From Dictyophora rubrovolvata (taxonomy: Eukaryota > Basidiomycota > Agaricomycetes > Phallales > Phallaceae), in the NCBI GenBank assembly GCA_029959195.1, contig CP114120.1, positions 1,054,001-1,118,000 on the forward strand: DNA of 64,000 nucleotides, written 5' to 3'. A program made the translations under genes and the position numbers. Under the pieces are notes generated by a model. That model had not been told where the DNA came from. It did not search any database and was given only the letters and a program-made list of their open reading frames with translations. Shown here in pieces: positions 50,509 through 61,671 of this stretch (positions are counted from its first letter, which is position 1; every line of letters begins with the position of its first letter).

Positions 50509-50835
50509 ATGAGAGAGATGGATAAAAACCATTCCGAAACAACTAAAGGAAAGGAATCGAAAGAATGGGAAGCTCTGCGCAGCAGCGACTTTAACAGGCC
50601 TCCCAGTATCAAGCTTCCACTTCAGTGCTAGAGGGGCGGGATGGGAAGTTCGGCGTGAGATCTACAAAGTGAGACTATTATCCCCCGGAGGCGGTAGTTA
50701 GTCGTAGCACTATGGATTGACGATTTTCCACGAGAATCACTAGTGGATCTCGCCAAGGAAGCAAAGAAGCACGATTTTGACGTTGATGGACCGCGCCGGC
50801 AAACTCTTGAGAAAGACATTCATGGCTTTTTATGA
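50509..50835 (+). CDS. possible small spliced gene or gene fragment
   Basis: An ATG at 50509 opens 40 codons (MREMDKNHSETTKGKESKEW, EALRSSDFNRPPSIKLPLQ). About 100 nt further a second open stretch reads VVALWIDDFPRESLVDLAKE then AKKHDFDVDGPRRQTLEKDI and HGFL, stop TGA 50833-50835. An intron from a GT near 50625 to an AG near 50697-50701 could join them into about 85 residues, though I could not fix the phase. Amino-acid use is protein-like and quite unlike the surrounding DNA. No family recognised. It might be the 3' end of a decayed larger gene. Confidence 0.28.
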
Positions 50836-52388
50836 TACCCTAAATACGTGTGTGGCTGACTTGACTGGTCTTGGCTTTACAGATAATCGGAGATGAAAAC
50901 TCTCGAGTCAACGTCCGTTCATAGTAGTTGACAGAGCACCGGTGCACCATTGGTTATTTCAGTGGCCATGTGCACTTAATTAACTGGAAGTCAATGCTCA
51001 ATATCAATGCCAGCGGCAGCTCTACTCACTCGCTGCACCCAATCAGCAGCCTCCAAATGATTGTCGTGTAGTCCGGAGAAGTCCGTCCCCTGGAAACAGC
51101 TTTGAAACTCTGTCTTGGTGTTTTTCTCTCACTTGCGAAAAATCGCTCAGCGTGGGTCTGGATTAGCGTTATCATCACTGCTGTTTCTTCTGCTTCCGTG
51201 GTATCAAGTACACCTCAGCATCCGTTATTTTCAATGAATTCTATACGTCCTTGTGTCTGAAAAATAAGAACATTCATTTTCCTTCCTCCTGCGGGAAGAT
51301 GCGGACGACCGTTCTTAGCACGCATCGGCTTCGCTTACGAATACGAGGGGGGAATCGTGTTATTTATTTCAGAGAATTTTATTTTCTGTATTCTTCAAGT
51401 GTTTGCTGGCAAGATGCAAGGTGCAACTCTCCCCGTCGGTCTGGGCGCTTCGGTCCGTCTCTGGCCTGGGTGAGTTGGACCTTAATTCTTGTCTTCCAAC
51501 TTATGTAAAAACTGCGGGTTTCAGTTTCCTTCAACAATGCTACGGAATTGATGAAAAGTTTGCTGTAAAATATTTTCCCCCTTCTTCGCCTAGACATTCG
51601 ACTTAATATCTGAGCATCTTTCCACTTAGGCGTCCAGCGGCACCACAGCCCCAAGGAGCCAGTATACTTGCGTGTAGGTTTCCAGGTAATTTACAAAACT
51701 GTGCAGGATTTTGAAACGCTATTCGCCCGTAATTAATATCCTAAAAATTTACTTGAAAGTCCATCAATTCAAACAATTTTTCGCTCCGAACAATCTCTTC
51801 ATTCAATCCTTCAAGTTCTATTTCCAATTTCCCAGGAGAAATCTTGTGCATCCATTTTCTACAAGACCTAAGCTCAACGGGGATTTACCAAAAGAACGGG
51901 CCGACCTAGTACGCACATTACTATTCTTGTCACCGACGTTCACCCAAGCGTTTTCTTGGCTTAGCGATCATGCAGCGTTATTTTTCTTCATTGGTTATCA
52001 ATTCAAATTTTTCGTGACTTGTGAATCTCAAAACCAATGAGTTGATATTAATCCCATGTGGCCTTATCCACTTATCCATGTAACGTATCAACTTCCGATG
52101 ATTCTCAAGGCTTCGGCCCATTATTTGTTTTATCTCCGTAACTTACAAGTTCCATTCTGATAGTTGTTTAACGCCGTATATGTCGGAATTTCTCGGGCGA
52201 GGAAGAAAATCCCACCTCCCGAAGTTCCCTATGGAAGATCCACTATTAACGAAAAGGCAGCACCAACGGAAGCAAAGTTCCCAGGAATTGCTCTGCTCTT
52301 TCGATGCGACTAACAGCGCATTATTATTTTATTTTTTCATATTGTTCTCATCAACGGAACTCCGCAGCTCGAGGACGGAAAGAAATAT

Positions 52389-52514
52389 GTATTTAAGTTT
52401 GCTTTTTCGACGCTTTGATTCCCAACCTCCACCAGTCTCCAACCGCCTCTCCAACCTCTCTAATTAAACCCAAACATTTTTTTATTTCGCTCCATCCAAG
52501 AAACACTTTTTAAA
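52389..52514 (+). promoter_or_regulatory. core promoter and leader of the lyase-like gene
   Basis: A TATA-like GTATTTAAG at 52389-52397 is followed by a CT-rich stretch (52425-52465), the usual transcription-start signature of strongly expressed fungal genes, and an A-rich context before the ATG at 52515. Confidence 0.5.
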
Positions 52515-54025
52515 ATGGTTGACATTGTTAGCGAGGTCACTGCCACTGCCCAAGTTACACCCGAAGTTCAAGCTCCTGAGCAGCAAGTCACCGCACAAGT
52601 TGCGACAGCTGTCTCTGACTCTGCTGAAGTTTCAGCTGAAGTCCAGGTTCTGGAAGACAATTCTTTACAAACTCCAGCACCAGAGACCCCCTGGATTGTC
52701 AACACAATTCCCAGAGGGATTTCTGAGGAGCGGAAAAAGTTTTTAGTAGAGGCCCCCCTCTCTGTCAATCCTGCGACTCGCTTCCGTCAACTTTTAACGA
52801 GACCTGGTATTATTGTCAGTACTCTTTCTCAACTTTTTTGTACACGGGATAAATGAATTGTGAATTTAGGCAGCACCAGGTATCTGTGATGGTATCAGCG
52901 CTCGTTGTGCTTTAGAAGCTGGTTTTGACTGTCTTTATCAAAGGTTAGGCGATTTTTTTTGTCTTTCTAAGTGAAAAACGAGTCGGCTTACATCCACCTT
53001 TCAAGTGGTGCTGCAACCACTGCTTCGCGATTGGGTCAACCTGATTTAGCAATCGCCACATTGAACGACTTTGTTCAATCCGCGCAAATGGTTTGCTCAC
53101 TCTCCCCAACTACTCCTGTCATTGCCGATGCCGACACCGGGTAAGTAATTTAGTTGACAACTAATGAAAATCACTTTTTTTTTGACACCACCTTTTGTTG
53201 CAAGGTTTGGCGGAGCTGCTATGGTAGCTCGTACTATTTATCAATATCACAAAGCCGGCGTTGCAGCTTTGCACATTGAAGACCAAGTACAGACTAAACG
53301 TTGCGGACATCTCATGGGGAAACAAGTTGTTCCTGTTGAAGAATTCCTGATGCGCATCAGAGCTGCAGTTGCTGCCCGAGATGCGATTCCTGGTGGCTCT
53401 GATATCGTTGTCATTGCTCGAACTGATTCAGCTCAAGTTCTTGGAATGGACGAAGCGGTCCGCCGTTTGCAATTGGCAGCGGAGGCGGGAGCTGATGCGG
53501 CATTCATCGAAGGCGTTAAAACCAAGGAATTGCTAGAGAAAACAGTCAAAGCATTAGAACCTACCCCTGCAAGACCCTTTCCTCATGCAATATATCTCTA
53601 AATAATTAATTTTTTTTCTCAACCCTACAGGTCCTCGTGAATGTCATATCAGGAGGTTTGACTCCTTCATTCACCGTCAAAGAAGCCGAAGAGATGGGTG
53701 CCAAAATCATCAGTGAGTGATGTCCCCCCCGACACAACGTTCGATATTTTTGATTTGATAAAACCTCTATCCCTCTCAGTTTTTTCGTTGGTATCAGCTG
53801 TCGCTGCCGTTCATGGAATTCGGGCAGCCATGCAATCATTGAAGAAAACTGGAACCGACTTTTCATCGGCTCAAGGAATGGATCCTCGTCAATTCTTCCA
53901 AGTGATGTGAGGCTTTTACAATCCCATCCACACTATGGCGCTGATTAGTTAATAAATTCAGGGGATTGGATCCAATCATTGAATTTGACGCGAAAGTTGG
54001 ATCTACCGCGTTTGCTGAAGTATAA
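52515..54025 (+). CDS. isocitrate lyase / PEP mutase superfamily enzyme
   Basis: Mg2+-dependent C-C or P-C lyase of the ICL/PEPM barrel family. Relatives include 2-methylisocitrate lyase, oxaloacetate hydrolase and carboxyphosphonoenolpyruvate mutase. Exons join as RPGIIVAAPGICDGISARCA, SGAATTASRLGQPDLA, PVIADADTGFGGAAMVART, AALHIEDQVQTKRCGHLMGK, IVVIARTDSAQVLGMDEAV and VLVNVISGGLTPSFTVKEAE. DADTG binds Mg2+, and the Cys of KRCGH is the family's catalytic loop residue. Ends SVGSTAFAEV-like at TAA 54023-54025; about 390 aa. The first 60 residues are a Val/Ala/Glu/Gln-rich low-complexity extension not typical of the family. One intron, 53569-53630, is GC-AG. The true substrate cannot be assigned. 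The strong core promoter suggests high expression. Confidence 0.88.
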
Positions 54026-54694
54026 ATAGAGCGTCTTTATGATTAGGACGGTCTTGGATTTATTAGAAAGTAATGATAGAGTTCTATGATAGTTTGGTTT
54101 TTTTTTTGTTCTTGTTTCACCTATGGATTAATATCGATTCCCTCCTGACAATCGACAAGTCGTCTCATGTCCACGCCGTGAGCCTTGATTAAGCGAAAAA
54201 GACCTGGTGCATACTACCTTGAGTTTGGCAGTGAACACTGGATACTTACAAACTACTGCGTTACATAACGTCAAATACAAAGCATGTAATTAGTGCATGC
54301 GGGATGCAATAAAAAAATAACTTGGGCTGGAGCCAACGGCAAATGCCATGTCAGATCGCGTCAGATGACTCAGGGCGCTTAACAAACCGTCAAGATTTTA
54401 TCTGCCATGAGTATTTCGTTTATACTAAGCGCGCGTGACGCGTGACATCACGCGACGTTCTGAAATCACTGTCATAGCTTGCAGTTTTCATCACCTGAAA
54501 GGCATGGGTTAGGCTATATTTTTCCCTCCGTCCAACTTTTTGACCTTGGGACATCTCCCCTGTCATTTTTGTTTTTTAAACGCAGTCCCGCGCCAAGGTG
54601 CCAAAGCTTTCCTCGAATCGCAAGGGTTTTTTCTTTCAATTCCCTGCTGCTACTGTCGTTGTATATTGACTTGTTTCTTTTTGATCGGATCTAG
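54026..54694. other. intergenic, promoter of the small J-like protein
   Basis: About 670 bp with a T-rich terminator-like tract near 54100 and a cluster of CGCGTGAC-type motifs near 54430-54455. The last 200 bp are pyrimidine-rich leader. No coding signal. Confidence 0.4.
54439..54454. promoter_or_regulatory. 16-bp palindrome, candidate transcription-factor site
   Basis: CGCGTGA-CA-TCACGCG, seven-base arms with a 2-bp centre, 240 bp upstream of the next ATG. A direct CGCGTGAC copy overlaps its left side. It contains a TGACATCA CRE-like core, suggesting a dimeric bZIP or similar factor (inference). Confidence 0.45.
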
Positions 54695-55372
54695 ATGTCG
54701 TTCATCGCTAGTGATTCTCGGTTTGTCGAACCTCAGCCTGATCGACATGATATTGAGGATGCTGCACGCAAATTGCAAGACAGTTGCAGACGTCTTCAAG
54801 ATATTCTCCGCAGACGTGAGGAAGAAATGCGGCTATGGGAAGATGAGATGTGTAGATTCGAAGATGACTTGAAGCGAGCGTTGTATGAGGAGCTTTCTGC
54901 GTGGAAGAAAGGGTATAACAATAACAATAATGAGCCTGTTCCGTCTTCCGCTCCTCCCGCTCCTGTTCCTATTCCCGCTCCCCCTATCAAAGTTTCTTTC
55001 ATTGACGCATGGAACGCTTACGAGGAAAAATGGCGGAATATTCAATTCATGTCGAATGGGCTTACGTTTGCTTCTATCCCATGGCCCGTCGTCACACCCA
55101 TTTTTATTCCGGAATCCCTGAATTTCCACTCGATTTCTCAATTCATCCTTTATCCCGATCGCTCGCGGATCGAGTCTCCGCGCCGTCGAATTCTGGCTGC
55201 GTTACGTAGATGGCACACCGATCATTTCGATACTAAAATCTTGCACAAAGTCGTCGAGCAAGATCAATGTGCAGTTAAAGAAGGTGCAGGCAGGGTTGTG
55301 AGGTGTTTGAATCGTATGCTGGAGGAAGAGACGTTCAACGCCAATATTTTTCAAGGCCTCGACTTGGAGTAG
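54695..55372 (+). CDS. small coiled-coil protein with degenerate J-like C-terminus
   Basis: Single-exon gene of 225 aa, ATG 54695 to TAG 55370-55372. The N-terminal 70 residues are a strong coiled coil (ARKLQDSCRRLQDILRRREE and following). A linker of NNNNN and Pro/Ala repeats leads to a C-terminal domain with FIDAWNAYEEKWRNIQFMSN, FASIPWPVVTPIFIP and RRRILAALRRWHTDHFDTKI. The RWHTDHF segment resembles the RWHPDKF motif of J-like proteins related to NFKBIL1, here with Thr in place of Pro. Such short proteins are common in mushroom genomes, often in several copies; function is unknown. Absence of introns is unusual in this window and may point to retro-duplication or fast turnover. Confidence 0.72.
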   Translation: MSFIASDSRFVEPQPDRHDIEDAARKLQDSCRRLQDILRRREEEMRLWEDEMCRFEDDLKRALYEELSAWKKGYNNNNNEPVPSSAPPAPVPIPAPPIKVSFIDAWNAYEEKWRNIQFMSNGLTFASIPWPVVTPIFIPESLNFHSISQFILYPDRSRIESPRRRILAALRRWHTDHFDTKILHKVVEQDQCAVKEGAGRVVRCLNRMLEEETFNANIFQGLDLE

Positions 55373-56048
55373 ACACGCGTCATGAGAGTTTCTTGTTTGT
55401 GACATTAATTACGCCACTTTTTATCAAGGTTGTTGAACAAGAACCGTGACCGTATTGTATTGTTAACATGCCGCCAGCTCGGAGACCAAGTTGCTCAACG
55501 AACGGTAATAGTGGCCCCAATAAGATCAATCCCGACCCCCCGATCCCCCGACGTAACTCTCTTTTGCCTCTAAGATTGTTATCTTGCATTAGCCTGTCGT
55601 GAATGCAGCAAGGAACAAATCATAAGAAGTATTGATGCATATATATATATATATATAGGTGAGCAAGTATTGTGTAAATCGGCATAGTTATGTGTCACTG
55701 CTCTGAATGTTTACTACGGCAGCTATTTCAACAGATTCCGCCTGCCAATTTGCTTTTTCATCCATGGCATTATGACACATCTATGACGTGTCGTGGCCAC
55801 GTGATCGCGCGCCTTGATTACAACTATCGAATCAAGCTCTGGGAAACCCCAGGCCTTTGGGATTTGTCCCTATAGATAGCCATACAGATGGGACACTGAG
55901 CGGCAGATACGAAGCGTAGTCTCGAACGCTGGGAAATTCATGACAGCGTGAGTAAGGCCGTTCCCGGACAGGGCTCTGCTTCCTGCCAACACATCGACCC
56001 CATCCAAACTTTGCTCATCACTTGTGAATATTTGTTACTTCAATCAAA
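55373..56048. other. intergenic with TA microsatellite
   Basis: About 675 bp without a firm gene. It contains an AT dinucleotide run at 55639-55657 and a CACGTG at 55798-55803 in the region upstream of the acidic protein's start. Confidence 0.4.
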
Positions 56049-56664
56049 ATGGCAGACGTCGTAGCCCCCAAACGCAAAGCTAGTGAACTTGAAGACCTTT
56101 CGACTATAGTTGACAGTGAAAACGGCTTGAATAAACGGTCTGTCCCGTTCTATTTCTCGAAAAGATAGTAATATCAATGTACGGCGTTGCCAGTGCAAGA
56201 AAGGGCACAGAGGAAGCAGACGAAACCGTTGAGGGGACTTCCAACAAGGATTCTGAAGATGATCTTGAAGGTCCGTTCGTGAGTTGAGGTTAGGGTTTGG
56301 AAGATAGATGTAACTTTGCTCCGCAGATGATCTGGCGACCACAGAGAAAGATCCAGTCCAAATGAAAAGAACTCGGGTTAATTATGCCGAGCTGCGAGTT
56401 GACGTCGAAGATAATCAGAACGAGGACGAGGGCGAAGAAGAGGACGATGACGACGAGGAAGACGATCAAGATGATGATGATGAAGAAGAAGAAGAAGAAG
56501 AAGAAGAGGCTGCTGGCGAAGAACAACAGGCCCGGGATGTCGAGAGTACTGCGGCTGCCCATACCTATACTGCAGAGAATGGTATCAAAGGCGAACAGGC
56601 GAGTGAGGAAGGAGACGATAATGACAATAATAATTATGAAGAAGATGACGAAGATGACGATTAA
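56049..56664 (+). CDS. hypothetical acidic protein
   Basis: ATG 56049 gives MADVVAPKRKASELEDLSTI with a PKRK nuclear-type signal. Two short introns lead to RTRVNYAELRVDVEDNQNED and then a long Glu/Asp tail ending EEDDEDDD at TAA 56662-56664. Roughly 160-170 aa, with almost half acidic residues. The tail is encoded by a GAA/GAT/GAC microsatellite at about 56420-56515. The composition suggests a histone-chaperone-like or other basic-protein-binding role, but that is only inference from charge. Many fungal genomes have such short acidic nuclear proteins without known function. Confidence 0.6.
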
Positions 56665-56915
56665 GTGCTTTCTTTTTACCGTAACTTATAAACGGGATGG
56701 ACAAACACGCGGCCTTCATGTTTACTGAATCCCATCACCTGACCAACGCTTTTTTGGCTTACTTATCTTGCTCAGAGATCAAAAAATAAACTTTCCTTCC
56801 TTTGTATCGTGCCGTTAAGTATAGATTACAGTCAATTGTGTACATAACCGTGAGGCCGTGAGGATATGAGATGTGTTCAGATATTGTTTTCGTTCTCAAG
56901 AGAGGAAAAGACTGC

Positions 56916-59806
56916 TCAAAGCTTGGCGGGAAACTCTAGTAGTGAATTTCGACCATGTTCGAGAATGGGTTTGAGGTATTCCTGTGATTATCGAATTGTT
57001 TAGCCCTATAGGAGTGCATCGGATTGACGAAGAAGTACCTTGTAACCCACGATGTCTGTCGCATTCAACGGGTCTAACTGTGCACTATTCCAGAGGCTTT
57101 CATAGACCCTTCCATTCCTAACGCCTAGTGCACTGATTCGGATTTAATAAGTTCTGGGAGTAAGAATATCCAGTGCAGATATACCTATTTAGCTCCCAAT
57201 CCGTGAACCCAAAGGAGTCTGTCAGTCCTATGGCTTCAGGTAATAGCACCTCTTCCAGTCGCATTATAGTACCGCGAAGCTCATAACTACAATCATAAGT
57301 TTGAGTTTGACTCAGATACACTTTGTCTTGAAAAGAAAATGCCGAAGGTGATGCCGTCTTCAGAGGGAGCAGATTGAGAGAGAATAAATCAACAAGGGCG
57401 CTTTCGAGGGTCGTCAAAAGGTACTGGACTATGAATTAGAGACCGAATAATCAGAAACAATAGACAATTGGTTCCCACCAGTCTGAACAGAGCGCAAAAA
57501 GTTTGATTGGTGCTCTTTGACGAGATATGCTTATCCATGCCCTTGATAAGTTCACCAACTCGCTGTGCAATGAATGCTTCTGTGATTGCACGTGAGACTC
57601 GCCAATCCGCTGAACCATCAGTCTCTCTCGCATGAATTCTCCTGAGATGCTCAGATACCATATGTGCGCCTCGTAGTTCGAGTAAACGAATGGCACCGAA
57701 CACGGAGAAAGGAGCTGTGGGAGATGACGGGGAAGAAAAGAGGAGCCGAAGGCAGCGTAAAAAAGGCGGAAGAGATGCAACCGCGTCTGACGGATTGGAA
57801 GAGGAACGAACCGCTTGCAAGTTCTTCACAGCTGCTTGTACAACTTGTCGAACAAGGACATAATTATCACCTTCGTACCTTCGGGACTATTAGTGATATG
57901 GATCATGACATAGCCGTTTCCCCTACGTGTTGGAAGGAACCCATTGCGCCCATAAGTTGCCAATCCCGGCAGCAGCTGAAAATCCATGACCACCCATAGA
58001 CCGTCGAGCCGTTTCGAGATCTTCCGCTGATACCGAAGTAACAAGAACTTTGAGACCGCTAGATACAGCGTGTGTTTCTGCTAATAATGCTATTGAATCT
58101 TGAGCCAACTGAGTAGACATTTCATTGTACAATTGGATCTAGGCAGCTCATAAATTTGTCTTGCAAAATCGCCGGATATAGTTAGGATGACAATACCATG
58201 GCACGGCCCATGAATATCCATACGTATGCTCGAGAAAGAATCGGAAGGAGCCTGTGGTATGTCGATGGGTATGTTATGACTTGACTTTCATGACCCGGGG
58301 GACCTCCGCCTTGACGACGGACAGTGGTATATCGAATGGCAATGGTAACAGCTGTGGCCAAGTTAAGGACAAAGGATGGTAGCAGCAAAGAATTGAAAGG
58401 ATCAACCTTTCGCAGTAAGCCAGCCGCCTTGTGAAATCAACCTGTTTGTCACGTAACAACTCAGAACCCAAGTATGTGAAGCTTGATTCTTACTTTGATC
58501 TAATGTAGACCATCTATGTTCAATTTAGTCCCAGGATATCATGGTCTGCATTTTGGAATCTTACACCACCATAACCAAGCTTGGCGTGTATAGGTTTGTT
58601 ATATTTCCCGTCCTGAGTAACGCTTACAAACCTAGACAACATGGCGGACAAGGGTACTCGGACACGATTCAGGTGCATAAAGCCATTATCAACAGCAGGA
58701 AGCGCGCCATAGGATTTTGAACCTGTGAACGAAAATTAGGGCCAGCAATAGCTAATAAGGAATTTTACTGATACCGATATCGCCTAAAGTGACTCCAGGC
58801 CGAATGGAATAATCATCTATTAGGTATTTGAAGATTCAGCATTCATTCAAAGGAAAAAAGGGCTCGGTAGCGAACCCAGATTCCTGATTTGCAGCAAGAA
58901 CAGATGCGGTCCTTTGTCTCCTTCGGGGAGTATCAGTCTTGCTTGAATAACACAATGTGAAGCCGTTCTTGCTAAACCACCGATCCACCATTTACAACTT
59001 TCTAGCCGAGGGGTGGACAGTTCGAATTCGTGGGTCTCAGGTATATATGTCGCCGTAGTCTCCAGGTGTGAGACTTGAGTACCGTGTGCTAATTTACAAG
59101 ATTGTGAGTGTTTCGTCCATGCAAGAATGGTCTACAAAAAAAAAACAACCTAACTCCGTCTATACATTGCTATAAATGAGAGGGATAGGACGAGATTACA
59201 CCAACTAAACATCCCACCTGGGCATAGGCCCCAATAATAGCACGAGCCATGGCTTGCTTTCCTATCGTATTAACTTGTTCAGAAGAACCCTGAGAGAGGA
59301 TAACAGGCAAAAAAGCTTAGTGAAAATGCGATCGTTGATATATAAAGTATGCATTGAAAGCGTAGATTTTACCAGTAGAATGAAGGCTGAATCCGGTGCC
59401 CTCTTCCGACAGACTGAGTGCTTCATCAAATTCTGTTTCGGACCAGTTATGCTTCTCCTTAAGTTCGACTAGTCGTTTGAAAATGGCCAGTCCATTAAGA
59501 TATCTTTCTTTTCTTCCCATATATAGCCTAAAACAGGAGTGGTGAGATGGCTCGTGCTTTCCACGTAGGAGGAAGGGGGCCACCTTTTCTGCTTGTCAAA
59601 AATGGGATCGTCAGAAAGTATCTGTACAAGTTTTGCGTGCTTGTCCCATTCTGATTTTCCATCTATTTCGGCACGAACAAATTTGCATTAGAAGAGAGAC
59701 GAAGAGCGCGCAGGGATGTGAACCCACTCCATAGAAAATGCTTGACCTGGACGACGTCGATGGCTGTGCGCTCCCGTGCAAGCTTCATGTCTTGCTCTTG
59801 AGACAT
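56916..59806 (-). CDS. POX1: peroxisomal acyl-CoA oxidase
   Basis: FAD enzyme that makes the first step of peroxisomal beta-oxidation, producing trans-2-enoyl-CoA and H2O2. The start ATG at 59806 gives MSQEQDMKLARERTAIDVVQ. Next are MGRKERYLNGLAIFKRLVEL and EKHNWSETEFDEALSLSEEG. The middle includes the usual KWWIGGLARTASHCVIQARL and LNRVRVPLSAML segments, then ARRSMGGHGFSAAAGIGNLW and TYEGDNYVLVRQVVQAA with the catalytic glutamate in YEGDN. The protein ends in LLEFPAKL at TGA 56918-56916; AKL is a type 1 peroxisomal targeting signal. More than ten introns; about 680-700 aa, full length. PEX19, another peroxisome gene, lies 17 kb away. Confidence 0.93.
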
Positions 59807-61671
59807 AATTCTGAGGCTGACGACGACTGTGTTGTGGATATTGCACTGAGTCTTGTGTATGATGAGATGGTGTGTGTGGTCACAATTCGCACTGGGTTCC
59901 CATCGGTTCTCACACATCATTTGGTGCCAATTCTTAGATCTTAGTCTTCGTACACTTTCACTGACTAACCTCTACGGCACAGAAGCCCAGTGCTGCCAAT
60001 GACTCCAATTCGGACTCGGACTTCGTTCTTTCTCACAAGAAAAAAACGAATTTTCTCGTCGCCAATGTCATCAGCTGCAATGACGTTGTCCCCCACAGGC
60101 TTTCCGGTGTCTAACTATCATGTTTTATGAACGTCCACTGATACATCGGAACAATGCTGGTTTATCAAAAGAAACGGAATATGGTGCAGCCGGACAGTAC
60201 CTTAATCAAGATTCAATTGCTTAAACACATGTCGTTGGCTCATTCTCAGGCTCGATATTATTTTGTTTGGCAACTCTGCGAATTTAAAACTATCGAGATT
60301 GATGGCAGTCGCCAATTTTCTCTTCCAATTGATTGCTAGTCGTCTCCGAAACCATTATCTCCGGGTCGCAGATAAGCCGTCGATATCAAGAACAAAAAGA
60401 CAGCATATGGAAAAATAAAGGATTTAAGCCTGGCTTCACATGAATTGAAATCAGACCAGCAACGTGGGTTCCTTTTCAAAGAGCATGTCTCTTCTCGAGC
60501 TGAGTGCTTTCCCGGGATTGAAAAGTATATAGGCTCATGCGCCCCAGATTACAAATCTGCCAAGCAAACGGGCATATATACATCTCAACAATATCGTCAT
60601 GTTCACTGTGAGCTGTACTCGTCGTAATCGAATTTCAGACCACAACTATCGCGATTGTTTGAGGCTTCTTTTCGCAATTGCTGCGGATGGCAAGCCATCA
60701 ATCTCGGAGCAAGATACAATGCATTAAAAAGAAAAGGTCAGGGATCCTTGGGAAAGAATTGGCGTAAATATTAATAGAACTTCGCTTTTCAAATGACTGG
60801 CAGATAAGGGGAGGACAGCTACTCCAATTGGACTTGAGAAATTATCTGCAGCAAAGGGGTTAAACCATAGTGGACATCGAGGGTCTGGCTAAAACAATAC
60901 CACTCATTATCGTTATTGGGAAATTGGACGTGTTTCTGCTGTTCTCAGCATAAATGGAGCAATTAGTGTTTCCACCTATGGCCAATTGAAAAGGAGTTCA
61001 TAATCAGGTAAACGAACTTGAAGGCGATCTCACGCTTGACAATCGTCATTATATGCGTTCGCAGACACGTGAAAAGAGAAATTGCCCAACATAATGGGAA
61101 GAAAACTAAATGGAGTCCGGGGGCACGCAAACAATAGGCTCCTAACAAGATTGCAAGAATAGAAGCATTGTTCAACCCCAGCCGCTGTTTGCTAGTGAAT
61201 CAACGGATGCTTACACGACCCTACACAAGTGTGTGTCTCCAGGGCTTGGTTGGACTTGGTGAGCATATATGAAATCTGTGTCATATACTTTCTGTAAATT
61301 AATTCGTCTTCTTCGATATAATAAGGCTTTGAAGCAAGAGACTCAAATGAAAGATGTCAACCTGTTCCGAATAATCGGACTCAGGCCCGAGGGAGCAGAT
61401 AGGTCTGCGTGCCTTTTTACTTCGTTTATGGACAACCGTGATTGGCCAGCAAAGTTATTCAGGTCAAGGAGTGATTAGTACTAACAGGCCAACTTGGGTA
61501 ATTTCTATTCACCGATACGATTTTTGTGGATAAGGCATCTATTCTGGAGATGGGAAATTTTAGGTGGCACTATGGACGTAGGACGGTTTTTCTTTTATAA
61601 ATATTCTCAAGGTCTTCTTCTCAAGTTTCTTTCTCGTGTCTCTCTCAGGCTAGCAGCTACTTCGTCAAGCC
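59807..61671. other. intergenic, divergent promoters of acyl-CoA oxidase and OPT transporter
   Basis: About 1.9 kb. Short frames here (for example + 60154-60339, + 60445-60627) have no family features. The last 100 bp have a TATA-like TTTATAAATATTC near 61594 and a CT-rich leader before the transporter ATG. Confidence 0.4.

Larger units (their letters stand above)
47239..52514. other. 5.3-kb gene-poor tract between transcription factor and lyase-like gene
   Basis: By far the longest stretch without a firm gene. It should include the promoters of the divergent transcription factor and the lyase-like gene. CT-rich and A-rich runs near 47860-48230 look like leader or promoter DNA. Open frames here (for example + 48051-48497, + 49153-49398, - 49525-49731) are short and match no family I know. 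Two places look more coding-like and are listed separately. I see no terminal repeats, target-site duplications or transposase or reverse-transcriptase motifs. Confidence 0.5.

Noticed and set aside
47239-52514. Transposable element or old retroelement in the gene-poor tract.
   Set aside because: No terminal repeats, reverse transcriptase, integrase or transposase motifs could be seen by eye.
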